A program made the position numbers and the translations under genes. The notes beneath the pieces were generated by a model that saw nothing but the letters and a program-made list of their open reading frames with translations, did no database searches and was not told where the DNA came from. Below are positions 50,682 to 59,379 of a stretch of DNA of 64,000 nucleotides, in pieces. The stretch is from an uncultured Lachnospiraceae bacterium (GTDB taxonomy: Bacteria > Bacillota > Clostridia > Lachnospirales > Lachnospiraceae). Numbering within the stretch: the stretch's first letter is position 1; each line of letters opens with the position of its first letter. The DNA lies in the NCBI GenBank assembly GCA_947625465.1, contig CANQOK010000001.1:1-64000 (forward strand), read 5' to 3'.

Positions 50682-52470
50682 AAATCTTTATTATGAAGAT
50701 GAAATGATGGAGCGAAGCTTCAATTTTGCCATGATCCGCAATATTTTGCAGTACGCGAAGAAGTATAAGAAGACTTATGCGCTGGTTATGGGGTTCCTGG
50801 TTCTGACCAGTGTGCTGTCCATGCTGCCGGCATATTTAAACATGCAGATCATTAACCGGGTGCTGCCGAAAGATGGAGAGCTGCTGCCGAATTTCAAGAT
50901 CAGTGCGGTTATCATTATTTCCATCTGGAGCACCGTTATCATCGGCCAGGTTGTGGCAACTTACATTAACAACCGGGTAACGCTGCGCCTGGGCAACAGT
51001 ATTGTCTGTGAACTGCGGAAGGATATGTTTGACAAACTGATGCAGCTGTCATTTGATTACTATGACAGCCGTCCGTCCGGCAAGATCCTGGTGCGTATCA
51101 CGACTTACTGTGATGAGATCACGCAGATTTTTGTGGATCACCTGACGAATATCATTATGAATCTGTTTAACATGATCTTTACGCTGGTATTTGTCTGCTT
51201 TACGGAGATCCGTCTGATGGGCTGGGTAATGCTGGTTGAGCTGCCGATGCTGGTGATCGTATATATTCTGATCCGGAACCTGCAGCGATGTGCCCGGATC
51301 ACCCGGAATAAAAACAGTAACCGGACCGCATTTGTGGCAGAGGATATTAACGGAATTGATGTTATTCACGCATTTAACCGGGAAGATTTAAACGGAGATA
51401 TCATTTATAACCTGACGGATCAGTGTACGAAGGCATTCATGATGGAGACGCATTTCCGGGAAGCCATTTTCCCTATGTCTCACGGTATCATCCGGATCTG
51501 CTGTATGATCGTGATTTATGTAGCGTCATTTTTAATGATCCAGTCTGATCCCACAACGCTGAACCTGGGTGTGATCGTCAGTGTTACCACCTACATGCAG
51601 ACATTTGCGGAGGCGGTATTCAACCTGTGCCAGCGGTTCCAGAATATTACGACCTTGACTACCAATCTGGAGCGTATTTTTGAACTGATGTATGAGGAAC
51701 CGGCGATTCAGGATAAAGCGGATGCGAAAGAGCTGCCGCAGATTACCGGTGCAGTGCGGTATGAGGATGTGACATTTTCGTATCTGGAAGGCGAGCCGGT
51801 GCTGGAGCACGTGAATCTGGATGTAAAGCCCGGAGAAATGATCGCGCTGGTAGGGCCGACCGGAGCCGGAAAGACTACGATGGTCAGTCTGTTAAGCCGG
51901 TTTTACGACTGTCAGGGCGGCCACATTTATGTAGACGGGCATGACATTAAGGAAGTGACGCTCGAATCTCTGCGCAGGCAGGTGGCGACGATGATGCAGG
52001 ATACCTTCCTTTTCAGCCGTGAGATTATTGAGAATATCCGGTTTTCAAAACCGGAAGCGACAGATGAGGAATGCATGGAAGCGGCGAAAAAGGTATATGC
52101 GCATGATTTTATTATGCAGATGCCGAAGGGGTATCATACCGTCCTGACCAAGCAGGGCAGTGAACTGTCCGGCGGTCAGCGTCAGCTGATCTCTTTTGCG
52201 CGGATGATCCTCGCGGATCCCAAGGTCATTATTCTGGATGAGGCGACCAGTAATATTGACTCGGATACAGAGGCGCAGATTCAGGAGATGATGCATACAG
52301 TGCTGAAAGGAAGAACGAGCTTTGTGATTGCGCACCGCCTTTCCACGATCCAGAAAGCAGACAGAATCCTGTTTATCGATGAGAAAGGCATTGTAGAGGC
52401 CGGCAGCCATGAGGAACTGATGGAAAAGAAAGGCAGATATTATCAGCTGGTGCAGAAACAGAACGGCTGA
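50674..52470 (+). CDS. ABC exporter half with canonical ATP site
   Basis: A 598-residue partner of the preceding protein. Six membrane helices (about 30-330); ATPase with 'GPTGAGKTT', 'LSGGQRQLISFARM', catalytic Glu in 'VIILDEATSNID' and switch His in 'IAHRLS'. GGAGG before ATG 50674 and an 8-base overlap with the first gene show translational coupling, so I prefer this start to the upstream ATG at 50620. Confidence 0.92.
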   Translation: MSRNLYYEDEMMERSFNFAMIRNILQYAKKYKKTYALVMGFLVLTSVLSMLPAYLNMQIINRVLPKDGELLPNFKISAVIIISIWSTVIIGQVVATYINNRVTLRLGNSIVCELRKDMFDKLMQLSFDYYDSRPSGKILVRITTYCDEITQIFVDHLTNIIMNLFNMIFTLVFVCFTEIRLMGWVMLVELPMLVIVYILIRNLQRCARITRNKNSNRTAFVAEDINGIDVIHAFNREDLNGDIIYNLTDQCTKAFMMETHFREAIFPMSHGIIRICCMIVIYVASFLMIQSDPTTLNLGVIVSVTTYMQTFAEAVFNLCQRFQNITTLTTNLERIFELMYEEPAIQDKADAKELPQITGAVRYEDVTFSYLEGEPVLEHVNLDVKPGEMIALVGPTGAGKTTMVSLLSRFYDCQGGHIYVDGHDIKEVTLESLRRQVATMMQDTFLFSREIIENIRFSKPEATDEECMEAAKKVYAHDFIMQMPKGYHTVLTKQGSELSGGQRQLISFARMILADPKVIILDEATSNIDSDTEAQIQEMMHTVLKGRTSFVIAHRLSTIQKADRILFIDEKGIVEAGSHEELMEKKGRYYQLVQKQNG

Positions 52471-52566
52471 GATACAGAAAAACAGAATCATTGCGAATGA
52501 TAAAAAGGACAGCTGCTTATGTTTGCGGCTGCCCTTTTTATATGGAAAATAACTCTTAGAATGGAA

Positions 52567-53586
52567 TCAGGATAACAGACCGTATGTTTGATAAAGGTGG
52601 CTCCTGATCTCCCGGTTGGCGGCAGCAGCGGCAATGTCCGCGGTTCTTCCGTCCTGCTGCAAACGTAAAATCAGTCGGCCGAGAAGGTCAGCACCCTGCT
52701 CAAGCCCTTCTTGTAATCCTTGTTCAAGTCCCTGCTCGTGCCCCTGTTGGAGCCCCTGGGCAAGTCCTTCCTCCATGGCTTCCAGCCTGATCGCGACGCT
52801 CCAGTTACACATATTCATCACCTGCCCTTCTAATTCAGAATGCATTGCAATCCGAAATTCTGTTGTTAAAATATCCCTTTTTTCTTCAAAAGATAATGCG
52901 GTTGAAAATAAAACGCTCAGCAGTCGGAGCAGAGGGGCGGATTCGTCCGCCGGAGGTATCTGAGCCGGCAGGCCGACAATGACGACCCGCATTAAGTCGT
53001 AAGCACTGTTATCCTTCGGCTGCCCAAACAACTCGTGGCAATCCAGACGATATTCGTATATCGTATTGGCAATTCGCTCCGGCGCGCACAAGATCAGCCA
53101 GATGGAGTATACCTTTTGGATATCCTCATAGTGGGAATCGGAAAAGATCCGGTTTTTCTGAAAAGAAATCAGGCGCGCGTCGTAATAAATTCCTCTGGGC
53201 GTGATCCGGCAGGCCGGCGAAAGGCGGTTCTGCGCCTCGACATCGAATATGATCCCGGAACGTCTGTGCTCATTTTCCGAGACGGGGAGGCGTGCGGACG
53301 AGAGAATGTCAAAGGTAACGGTGCCTTCACCCGGAATGGTATTCTCTGTATTGTGGCCGAAAATCGCGGAATTGCTCTCACCGGGCAGAATGGAAACTGC
53401 GGAGATCTGCGGATCGGCTTCAAGCAGCGGCAAAATCTCTTTTGGGGACATACCCGCAAACTCGGATACGGTTCCCGCCAGAATGTGAGCCAGAATCTGC
53501 CTGTCCGCGAGAAGCTGTTTCGCACAGGCATCATAACGGACATCTGCATTGGCAGCTTTTAAATTGTGGTAAAGATTATCATTCAA
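52567..53586 (-). CDS. Rpn-like PD-(D/E)XK nuclease family protein with QG-repeat tail
   Basis: A 339-residue protein. The nuclease core is visible: Asp in 'VTFDILSSARLP' and E-x-Q in 'IIFDVEAQNRLSP', both intact. The C-terminal part has a degenerate repeat 'EGLAQGLQQGHEQGLEQGLQEGLEQG' (in part), then 'LLGRLILRLQQDGRTADI...RSHLYQTYGLL', which matches the tail of the Rpn-like protein at 35377. AAGGAGG eight bases upstream points to a TTG start at 53586, not the ATG at 53631. It is monocistronic. Function unknown; possibly recombination or phage response. Confidence 0.75.
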   Translation of the reverse strand: MNDNLYHNLKAANADVRYDACAKQLLADRQILAHILAGTVSEFAGMSPKEILPLLEADPQISAVSILPGESNSAIFGHNTENTIPGEGTVTFDILSSARLPVSENEHRRSGIIFDVEAQNRLSPACRITPRGIYYDARLISFQKNRIFSDSHYEDIQKVYSIWLILCAPERIANTIYEYRLDCHELFGQPKDNSAYDLMRVVIVGLPAQIPPADESAPLLRLLSVLFSTALSFEEKRDILTTEFRIAMHSELEGQVMNMCNWSVAIRLEAMEEGLAQGLQQGHEQGLEQGLQEGLEQGADLLGRLILRLQQDGRTADIAAAAANREIRSHLYQTYGLLS

Positions 53587-53784
53587 GTTTATTGCCTCCT
53601 TAATTATAATATAAAAACGGGGAAAAGTCAATTTAAAAATTTATTAAAATAAGCATAAATATACGAATAAATAAAAAACAAATAAGAAATAGACGGAAAA
53701 GGATGATGAGGGATCACATAATGAGTATATAATAAATAATATAGAATATATCATATTGAATGTCAATATCAAAATGAGAAAAAC

Positions 53785-53813
53785 TTGAAAATATATTCTT
53801 ATGCATGTATAAT
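53785..53813 (+). promoter_or_regulatory. Promoter of the 78-codon gene
   Basis: TTGAAA at 53785-53790, a 17-bp spacer, perfect TATAAT at 53808-53813, in the AT-rich gap 53587-53862, which holds nothing else I can identify. Confidence 0.65.
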
Positions 53814-53862
53814 AAAGAGTACTTAAAAAATGTAAATACAGATCAGAAAGGAGAATACGTAT

Positions 53863-54099
53863 ATGGACACAGCATTGCTGAAAGATATTCTGGAGAAACT
53901 GGATGCGGTTAACCGGGAAAGCGCGTATCTGAAAAATGTACTGGACAATATGGAGAAGCTTCCGGCAGACGGCGATCCGGAGATCATCACTCAAAAGATC
54001 GTGTCGCTGGAGCATATCGTTTCCTGCAGGGAAACAACCAACCAGCAGATGATCGCGGCTTACTCCAAAGCCCTGCAGGTGATTTCGGAAACAATGTAA
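53863..54099 (+). CDS. Uncharacterised 78-residue helical protein
   Basis: A small, acidic, probably all-helical protein; heptads of Leu/Ile in 'LLKDILEKLDAV' and 'YLKNVLDNMEKL' suggest a coiled coil. One Cys, no signal peptide. AGAAAGGAG before the ATG, a strong promoter and a perfect terminator mark it as a separate gene. I do not recognise it. Confidence 0.6.
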   Translation: MDTALLKDILEKLDAVNRESAYLKNVLDNMEKLPADGDPEIITQKIVSLEHIVSCRETTNQQMIAAYSKALQVISETM

Positions 54100-54113
54100 G
54101 CATTATTAAAAGA

Positions 54114-54158
54114 GATTGTGCAAAATAGTTAAAAATGTTTGCACAATTCTTTTTTTTC
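54114..54158 (+). terminator. Intrinsic terminator after the 78-codon gene
   Basis: ATTGTGCAAA pairs perfectly with TTTGCACAAT, followed by TCTTTTTTTT. Confidence 0.9.
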
Positions 54159-54192
54159 CAAAAAATTATAGTGAAAATGACGAAAGATTGGG

Positions 54193-54221
54193 TTGCATTT
54201 GTCCAAAGTAAATGTTAAAAT
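54193..54221 (+). promoter_or_regulatory. Promoter of the arabinanase gene
   Basis: TTGCAT at 54193-54198, a 17-bp spacer, TAAAAT at 54216-54221. Confidence 0.6.
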
Positions 54222-54263
54222 AGAGAATTAGATAAGACTATAGTCATATAAGGAGGTAGATTT

Positions 54264-57200
54264 ATGCAAAAAAGTGTAAAAAGAATCTTTACGCTTTTCC
54301 TGTCATTGATCTTCGTGCTGACCGGAGCAATGGCGGCATTTGCGGAAGTATCGGAATCGGATTTCACGGTTTCAGTGGATACGAATAAAGATACATATGC
54401 GGATGGGGATGAGATTGGACTGCAGATCGGGATTGATAATCAGTCCAATGCAACTGTTACGAAAGTGGAGTTGACTTATAATATACCGGATGAACTGAAA
54501 GATAAGATCCCGGGATATGACAAGCTGCCAACAGTTTTAAACGGTCTGGAGGCAGGAGCAAATGTAATCTTTAGTAACTTGAGCCAGCTTTCACAGCCGG
54601 CGAATCCGGATGATAATCAGCCGGGAGACGGAAATGATCCTGCAGTAAAGCCGGGAGACGGCGATGGGACAGGAAATCCGGCACAGACAAGCGATGCGCC
54701 TACGATGCTGATCTGGGTAGCAGTATTTGCGGCAGCAGGTACACTGGTCGTTGTCGGATATAAGAAGAAATGGCTTCGCAAGGGTATGTCCGCTCTGCTG
54801 ACAGTTGCTATGGTACTGAGTATGGTGGGGATTGTTTCATCAACTGAGACCTATGCGGCGTCACCGGATCGGGAAAGCGGCAGAGCTGTTGTACATGATC
54901 CCAGTATTGTAAAAGAAGGCGATACTTATTATGTATTCGGTTCTCATCTGGCATGGGCGAAGTCTACCGATTTAAAGAACTGGACTCCTTTTACTAATAA
55001 TATTAACAGAGATTATGAGACTTTATTTGCTGCGGAAGCTGCATGGAGCAGGAAGGCAGATTCGAACTACCAGTTAGCAACTCCGGGTGCAGCAACGAAT
55101 ATGTGGGCGCCGGATGTTATCTACAACGAAGCAATGGGCAAATGGTGCATGTATATGAGTATCAATGGTCCACGGTGGAATTCGACGATCTGTTTGCTGA
55201 CGGCAGATCATCTGGATGGAAACTGGACCTATGTAGGACCGGTTATTCAGTCCGGTATGTCTGTGGGATTCGGTCCGACCTTTGATTATACCAAGGTAAC
55301 GGGAGAGACAACCGTGAACAGCCGTTATACTAATGCGGTTAAATACGACCGATACGGCCGCCCAAATCCGACCATTGAGCCGCACGCGATCGATCCCTGC
55401 GTTACCTATGATGAAGACGGGAACCTGTGGATGAGCTATGGATCCTGGTCCGGCGGTATCGGTCTGATCCGTCTGGATAATAAGACCGGATTACGGGACT
55501 ATAATACCAAATACGCAAGTAAATCAAGCGTGTCTGATCCGTATACCGGATATAAGATTGCCGGCGGTAATGAGAGAAGCGGTGAAGCATCTTATATTGA
55601 GCATATCGGAGATTACTATTATCTGTTCGTTACCTATGGCGGCTTGGCTGCCAATGGCGGATATAATATGAGAGTGTTCCGTTCCAAAGAGATCACGGGG
55701 CCTTATGTGGATGAGAACGGAGAAGACGCCAGATACCCGATGGCAACCGGCGATCCGGGATCCAGCGATGCCGGCAATACCAACGGGCATGTCGGAAACC
55801 GTCTGATGTCCTATTATAAGTGGAGCTTCATGGACTACGGTTATGTAGCGGAAGGTCATAACTCCGCATTTGTAGATAGTGACGGCAGAGCCTATGTGGT
55901 ATATCATACAAGGTTTAATAACAATACGGAATGGCATCAGGTAAGAGTGCATCAGTTATTCCTGAATGAAGACGGATGGCTGGTTGCGGCGCCGTTTGAA
56001 TATACCGGCGAATCACTGCCAGAGAAGATTACGACAGCGCAGATTGCCGGCGTATATGAGACGTTATTCCAGACGGGAACGGATTTTGCGAATGTGGAAT
56101 GTGTAGAAGGCGTGGAACTGACTTTTGCCGAAGACGGGACCATTACCGGAGACAGAACCGGTACCTGGAAGCAGTCGAAAGAGGGTTCTCCTTATGTAAC
56201 CCTGAAGTTAGGCAATACAACTTATAAGGGTGTGTTCTTAGAGCAGAAGAAAGAAGGAACCGATGAAACCGCGACTGTATTTACTGTTTTAGGCAGCGAT
56301 GAAATCAGCGTATGGGGATATCGTTACGATTTTACAGATGAAGACAGAGTTGAGGCAGCAGGTGAGAAACTGGAAGTTCCGATGGGTGCGGTCAGCAGCT
56401 TTGCATTACCGACTTCCGGCGCTTATGGGACCACCATTAAATGGGAATCCTCCAATCCGGCTGTCCTGACTGCAGAAGGTAAGGTTACAACACCGGCCGA
56501 AGATACAGAAGTAACCTTAACGGCAACGATTACTTATGGTGAGGCAACGACAAAGGTTTCTTATACGGTTAAGGTATTTGCAGAACATGACGGCGCATAT
56601 AAAGTTGCGGAATTCTTTACTGATAAGCCGCAGGATCTGTCTTATGTGGAGGTAAAGAATCCGGTTGTTACTGTTTCCGGTTCCAAAGATATTACCTATG
56701 CTGGAAAAGCTTACACGCTTGGGGTAACTGCGAAGATTACCTGTGAGGAAAGAACGCCGAATACTTATACATATCGGAATCCGTATAACCGGAATGTAAC
56801 TGCCGGACTGCCGATTTACAACGGCGTGTCGATCAAATTTAAGGCACAGCGTACCGGGGCAGCATTGGATTTCGTAAGTAATATCTTCAGATTTAATGAA
56901 AAGGGAGCCAATAACGGATTATGGTTTAACGGCGGCTCTTATCTGGGATATAACATCGGTACGCTTATAGATAATGATCCGGAAAAAGGTGTTTATTATG
57001 ATGCAAATGTATATAATGCTACATATGATGCTCCGTTAAAATGGACGGCCGGAAAAGACTTCCTTGGGACAAAAGAAGTTGAAGTTGAAATCAAGCTTTT
57101 CAGAACTGGGTTTGAAGTTTATTTTGATGGTGAACTGGCCTATACGCAGGATGATGTCGGCGAAAAAATCCCGGGCAGTATTGGTGCGGGAGATCCGTAT

Positions 57201-58130
57201 GCAGAAGCTATGAGCTATCTGAATCATACTGCAGATGAATTAAACTTTGGTAAGGGCGCATTTGATTGGAATACACCTTTCAACGGAACCATCAGTGATG
57301 TGGAACTGTGGGTAGAAGCAGTTGAGAAGGCAGATACTTCAGGCTATGAGTATTATGAAGACTACAACAATCTGTCGGATACCGGATGGACTTCACCGAA
57401 TGCACAGGGCTACTTGAAATTGGAAAATGATGGGGACGAACATGCATATTATGTTGAGTTTGCTCCTCCTGCTAAGGAAAATTCCAGAGCTGCGTATACG
57501 ACATTTTCAGGTCTAAACTTGGACGATTCTTATACTGTAGAAGCCGATGTAAAATTAACAGCTGGCAATGATCAGACGACAGAATTTGCAATAACTGCCG
57601 GTAATAGTACATATATGGCAGATAATCAGGGTAAGAGAAATGCCAATAACGGTATTGAGTCTGGATATATTTTGAAACTGTCTTCGGAAAAGAGTACAAC
57701 ATGGAGTATTGTTGGTACAAATGATACTGTTGTAATTCCGAAGGATACCTGGGTTCATATCAGTGCAACTGTTGATAAGACGACCGGTAAGGTTACAGTG
57801 AAGATTACAAATGGTGATACTACTCTTTATACTGGCACTGTTACAGTCAATGGCGAAAGCAATGATGTTACCGGCCTCTATGTAAGAGGTGGACGTTACA
57901 ATTCTGTTACAGCAGTAGATAATGTAACCGTGAAGAATAATGGCTCTTCGGTAACGCCGGATCCGGGACCGACTGATCCCGATCCAGATGAACCCGATCC
58001 AGATCAGCCAGATCCGGATGAACCCGATCCGCAACCTACAACGGAGACACTCACGGGAACAGGATGGTGGACATGGAATCCGGGAACAGTATCCACTGAA
58101 CAGAAATTGGAAGGAGACGGTATCTGGTAG
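54264..58130 (+). CDS. Secreted GH43 arabinanase, interrupted by TAG
   Basis: A 1288-residue exported protein up to the TAG at 58128. Signal peptide (1 to about 28, 'AMAAFA'), small beta domain (30-115), Asp/Gly/Pro linker, 'NPAQTSD' plus a membrane helix (about 150-168) like a sortase signal, then 'KKKWLRK' and a second signal-like helix (about 172-198, 'TYAA'). The GH43 domain (about 205-580) has Asp in 'VVHDPSIV', Asp in 'HAIDPCVTYDEDG' and Glu in 'SGEASYIEHI', as in endo-1,5-alpha-arabinanases. A beta-barrel domain, an Ig-like domain (about 695-775), two LamG-like domains (about 780-1230) and a 'DPDEPDP' linker follow. The TAG falls where the second copy of the final module has CAG, so the last module is cut. 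Confidence 0.85.
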   Translation: MQKSVKRIFTLFLSLIFVLTGAMAAFAEVSESDFTVSVDTNKDTYADGDEIGLQIGIDNQSNATVTKVELTYNIPDELKDKIPGYDKLPTVLNGLEAGANVIFSNLSQLSQPANPDDNQPGDGNDPAVKPGDGDGTGNPAQTSDAPTMLIWVAVFAAAGTLVVVGYKKKWLRKGMSALLTVAMVLSMVGIVSSTETYAASPDRESGRAVVHDPSIVKEGDTYYVFGSHLAWAKSTDLKNWTPFTNNINRDYETLFAAEAAWSRKADSNYQLATPGAATNMWAPDVIYNEAMGKWCMYMSINGPRWNSTICLLTADHLDGNWTYVGPVIQSGMSVGFGPTFDYTKVTGETTVNSRYTNAVKYDRYGRPNPTIEPHAIDPCVTYDEDGNLWMSYGSWSGGIGLIRLDNKTGLRDYNTKYASKSSVSDPYTGYKIAGGNERSGEASYIEHIGDYYYLFVTYGGLAANGGYNMRVFRSKEITGPYVDENGEDARYPMATGDPGSSDAGNTNGHVGNRLMSYYKWSFMDYGYVAEGHNSAFVDSDGRAYVVYHTRFNNNTEWHQVRVHQLFLNEDGWLVAAPFEYTGESLPEKITTAQIAGVYETLFQTGTDFANVECVEGVELTFAEDGTITGDRTGTWKQSKEGSPYVTLKLGNTTYKGVFLEQKKEGTDETATVFTVLGSDEISVWGYRYDFTDEDRVEAAGEKLEVPMGAVSSFALPTSGAYGTTIKWESSNPAVLTAEGKVTTPAEDTEVTLTATITYGEATTKVSYTVKVFAEHDGAYKVAEFFTDKPQDLSYVEVKNPVVTVSGSKDITYAGKAYTLGVTAKITCEERTPNTYTYRNPYNRNVTAGLPIYNGVSIKFKAQRTGAALDFVSNIFRFNEKGANNGLWFNGGSYLGYNIGTLIDNDPEKGVYYDANVYNATYDAPLKWTAGKDFLGTKEVEVEIKLFRTGFEVYFDGELAYTQDDVGEKIPGSIGAGDPYAEAMSYLNHTADELNFGKGAFDWNTPFNGTISDVELWVEAVEKADTSGYEYYEDYNNLSDTGWTSPNAQGYLKLENDGDEHAYYVEFAPPAKENSRAAYTTFSGLNLDDSYTVEADVKLTAGNDQTTEFAITAGNSTYMADNQGKRNANNGIESGYILKLSSEKSTTWSIVGTNDTVVIPKDTWVHISATVDKTTGKVTVKITNGDTTLYTGTVTVNGESNDVTGLYVRGGRYNSVTAVDNVTVKNNGSSVTPDPGPTDPDPDEPDPDQPDPDEPDPQPTTETLTGTGWWTWNPGTVSTEQKLEGDGIW

Positions 58131-58898
58131 TATACTGTTAAAGTAGATAAAGCCAGCGATCAAAACATCCTTGTAGTACAATTGCATGACGAAGCTTCTG
58201 CTGTAAAGTGGATAAATGCAGGTTCCTATGGAGTTGGATTTGGAGACGTAGCAGTTACTGGAGGTATTACAGCTAACTATGATGCAGTAAAGGCTGGAAG
58301 TACTTGGACAGTGACTATACAACGTGTAGGTGATAAGATTACCATTGAGTATTATAATATGACGGACAGCACTGAATTTGTAACATATTCGGTGGATGCA
58401 AGTAAATTAGAAGGTTCCGTCTATGCGCGTGTAGCGGCACAATATGGTACATATGAGCTAAGTTTTAATAGCATTTCTACTAAATCAGAAAGTCTTGCAG
58501 GAACAGGATGGTGGACATGGGATCCGGGAACAGTATCCACTGAACAGAAATTGGAAGGAGACGGTATCTGGCAGTATACTGTTAAAGTAGATAAAGCCAG
58601 CGATCAAAACATCCTTGTAGTACAATTGCATGATGAAGCTTCTGCTGTAAAGTGGATAAATGCAGGTTCCTATGGAGTTGGATTTGGAGACGTAGCAGTT
58701 ACTGGAGGTATTACAGCTAACTATGATGCAGTAAAGGCTGGAAGTACTTGGACAGTGACTATACAACGTGTAGGTGATAAGATTACCATTGAGTATTATA
58801 ATATGACGGACAGCACTGAATTTGTAACATATTCGGTGGATGCAAGTAAATTAGAAGGTTCTGTCTATGCGCGTATAGCGGCACAATATGGTACATAT
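58056..58898 (+). repeat. Two 399-bp near-identical tandem modules
   Basis: Copies at 58056-58454 and 58500-58898 are offset by 444 bp (148 codons) and differ at five positions that I can find: A/G, the TAG/CAG change, two C/T and one G/A. The copies are in frame and joined by a 15-codon spacer. Such recent identity allows loss or gain of a copy by recombination. Confidence 0.9.
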
Positions 58899-58925
58899 AC
58901 CACAGATTTTGCTCAATTAGCATAA
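58131..58925 (+). pseudogene. Continuation of the arabinanase frame after the TAG stop
   Basis: The same frame stays open for 264 more codons and finishes the first C-terminal module and a complete second module ('GTGWWTWDPGTVSTEQKLEGD...'). The two modules are beta-rich with aromatic residues and look like carbohydrate-binding modules of a family I do not recognise. As written this part is not translated with the enzyme unless the stop is read through, is a sequence error or is lost by recombination. An ATG at 58182 has no ribosome site. TAG ends several intact genes here (queD, queE), so recoding is unlikely. Confidence 0.75.
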
Positions 58926-58969
58926 CTTGGTACGACTGTATCAACAATGTGATTTCTGAAAAATAATAG

Positions 58970-59027
58970 AATCCTCCTATGACAGACATGTCAGAAAAAC
59001 AGATCTGTTATGGGAGGATTTTTTTGT
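58970..59027 (+). terminator. Intrinsic terminator after the arabinanase frame
   Basis: AATCCTCC pairs with GGAGGATT around an inner ACAGA/TCTGT stem, followed by TTTTTTT. Confidence 0.85.
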
Positions 59028-59041
59028 GTGTAAAATAATAC

Positions 59042-59070
59042 TCGACAAATAGCCGGCATACCGATATAAT
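59042..59070 (+). promoter_or_regulatory. Promoter of the HipA-like kinase pair
   Basis: TCGACA at 59042-59047, a 17-bp spacer, perfect TATAAT at 59065-59070. Confidence 0.6.
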
Positions 59071-59099
59071 CTAATCAAATACAGTGAATGGAGAGTATC

Positions 59100-59375
59100 A
59101 TGCCAAAGGAAATCGAAAAATACGATCCGCAGACAGGATTGCCGGAGAATAAAGAATATCTGGAACGAGGATTGCCGCCTTATCTGCTTACATCGATTGA
59201 AGCTATGAAAAAGTCCTGGGAATTGGAAGACAGCGGACAGACAGATTATCATTGGGATATCTATTGGTGCGATCTGAATGCAGATATAAATTCTGCGGAA
59301 GTGGATCAGTTGATTTCTTCTGAACAGGCTTGGTATCTGAGAAGAAAATATTTAAGGATGGAGAAGGAATGGTGA
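59100..59375 (+). CDS. Small protein paired with HipA-like kinase
   Basis: A 91-residue soluble protein of unknown function, charged, with a Trp/Asp-rich centre ('DYHWDIYWCDLNADINSAEVDQL') and a basic-aromatic end ('RRKYLRMEKEW'). No helix-turn-helix is obvious, unlike classical HipB. GGAGAG upstream supports ATG 59100. It ends four bases before the kinase gene, so the two are coupled; an antitoxin or regulator role is inferred from position only. Confidence 0.65.
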   Translation: MPKEIEKYDPQTGLPENKEYLERGLPPYLLTSIEAMKKSWELEDSGQTDYHWDIYWCDLNADINSAEVDQLISSEQAWYLRRKYLRMEKEW

Positions 59376-59379
59376 TGAG

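Noticed and set aside
58128..58130. Stop-codon recoding (TAG as an amino acid)
   Set aside because: TAG ends queD, queE, both first-half exporter genes and the leader peptide at sensible places, and no recoding signal is visible.
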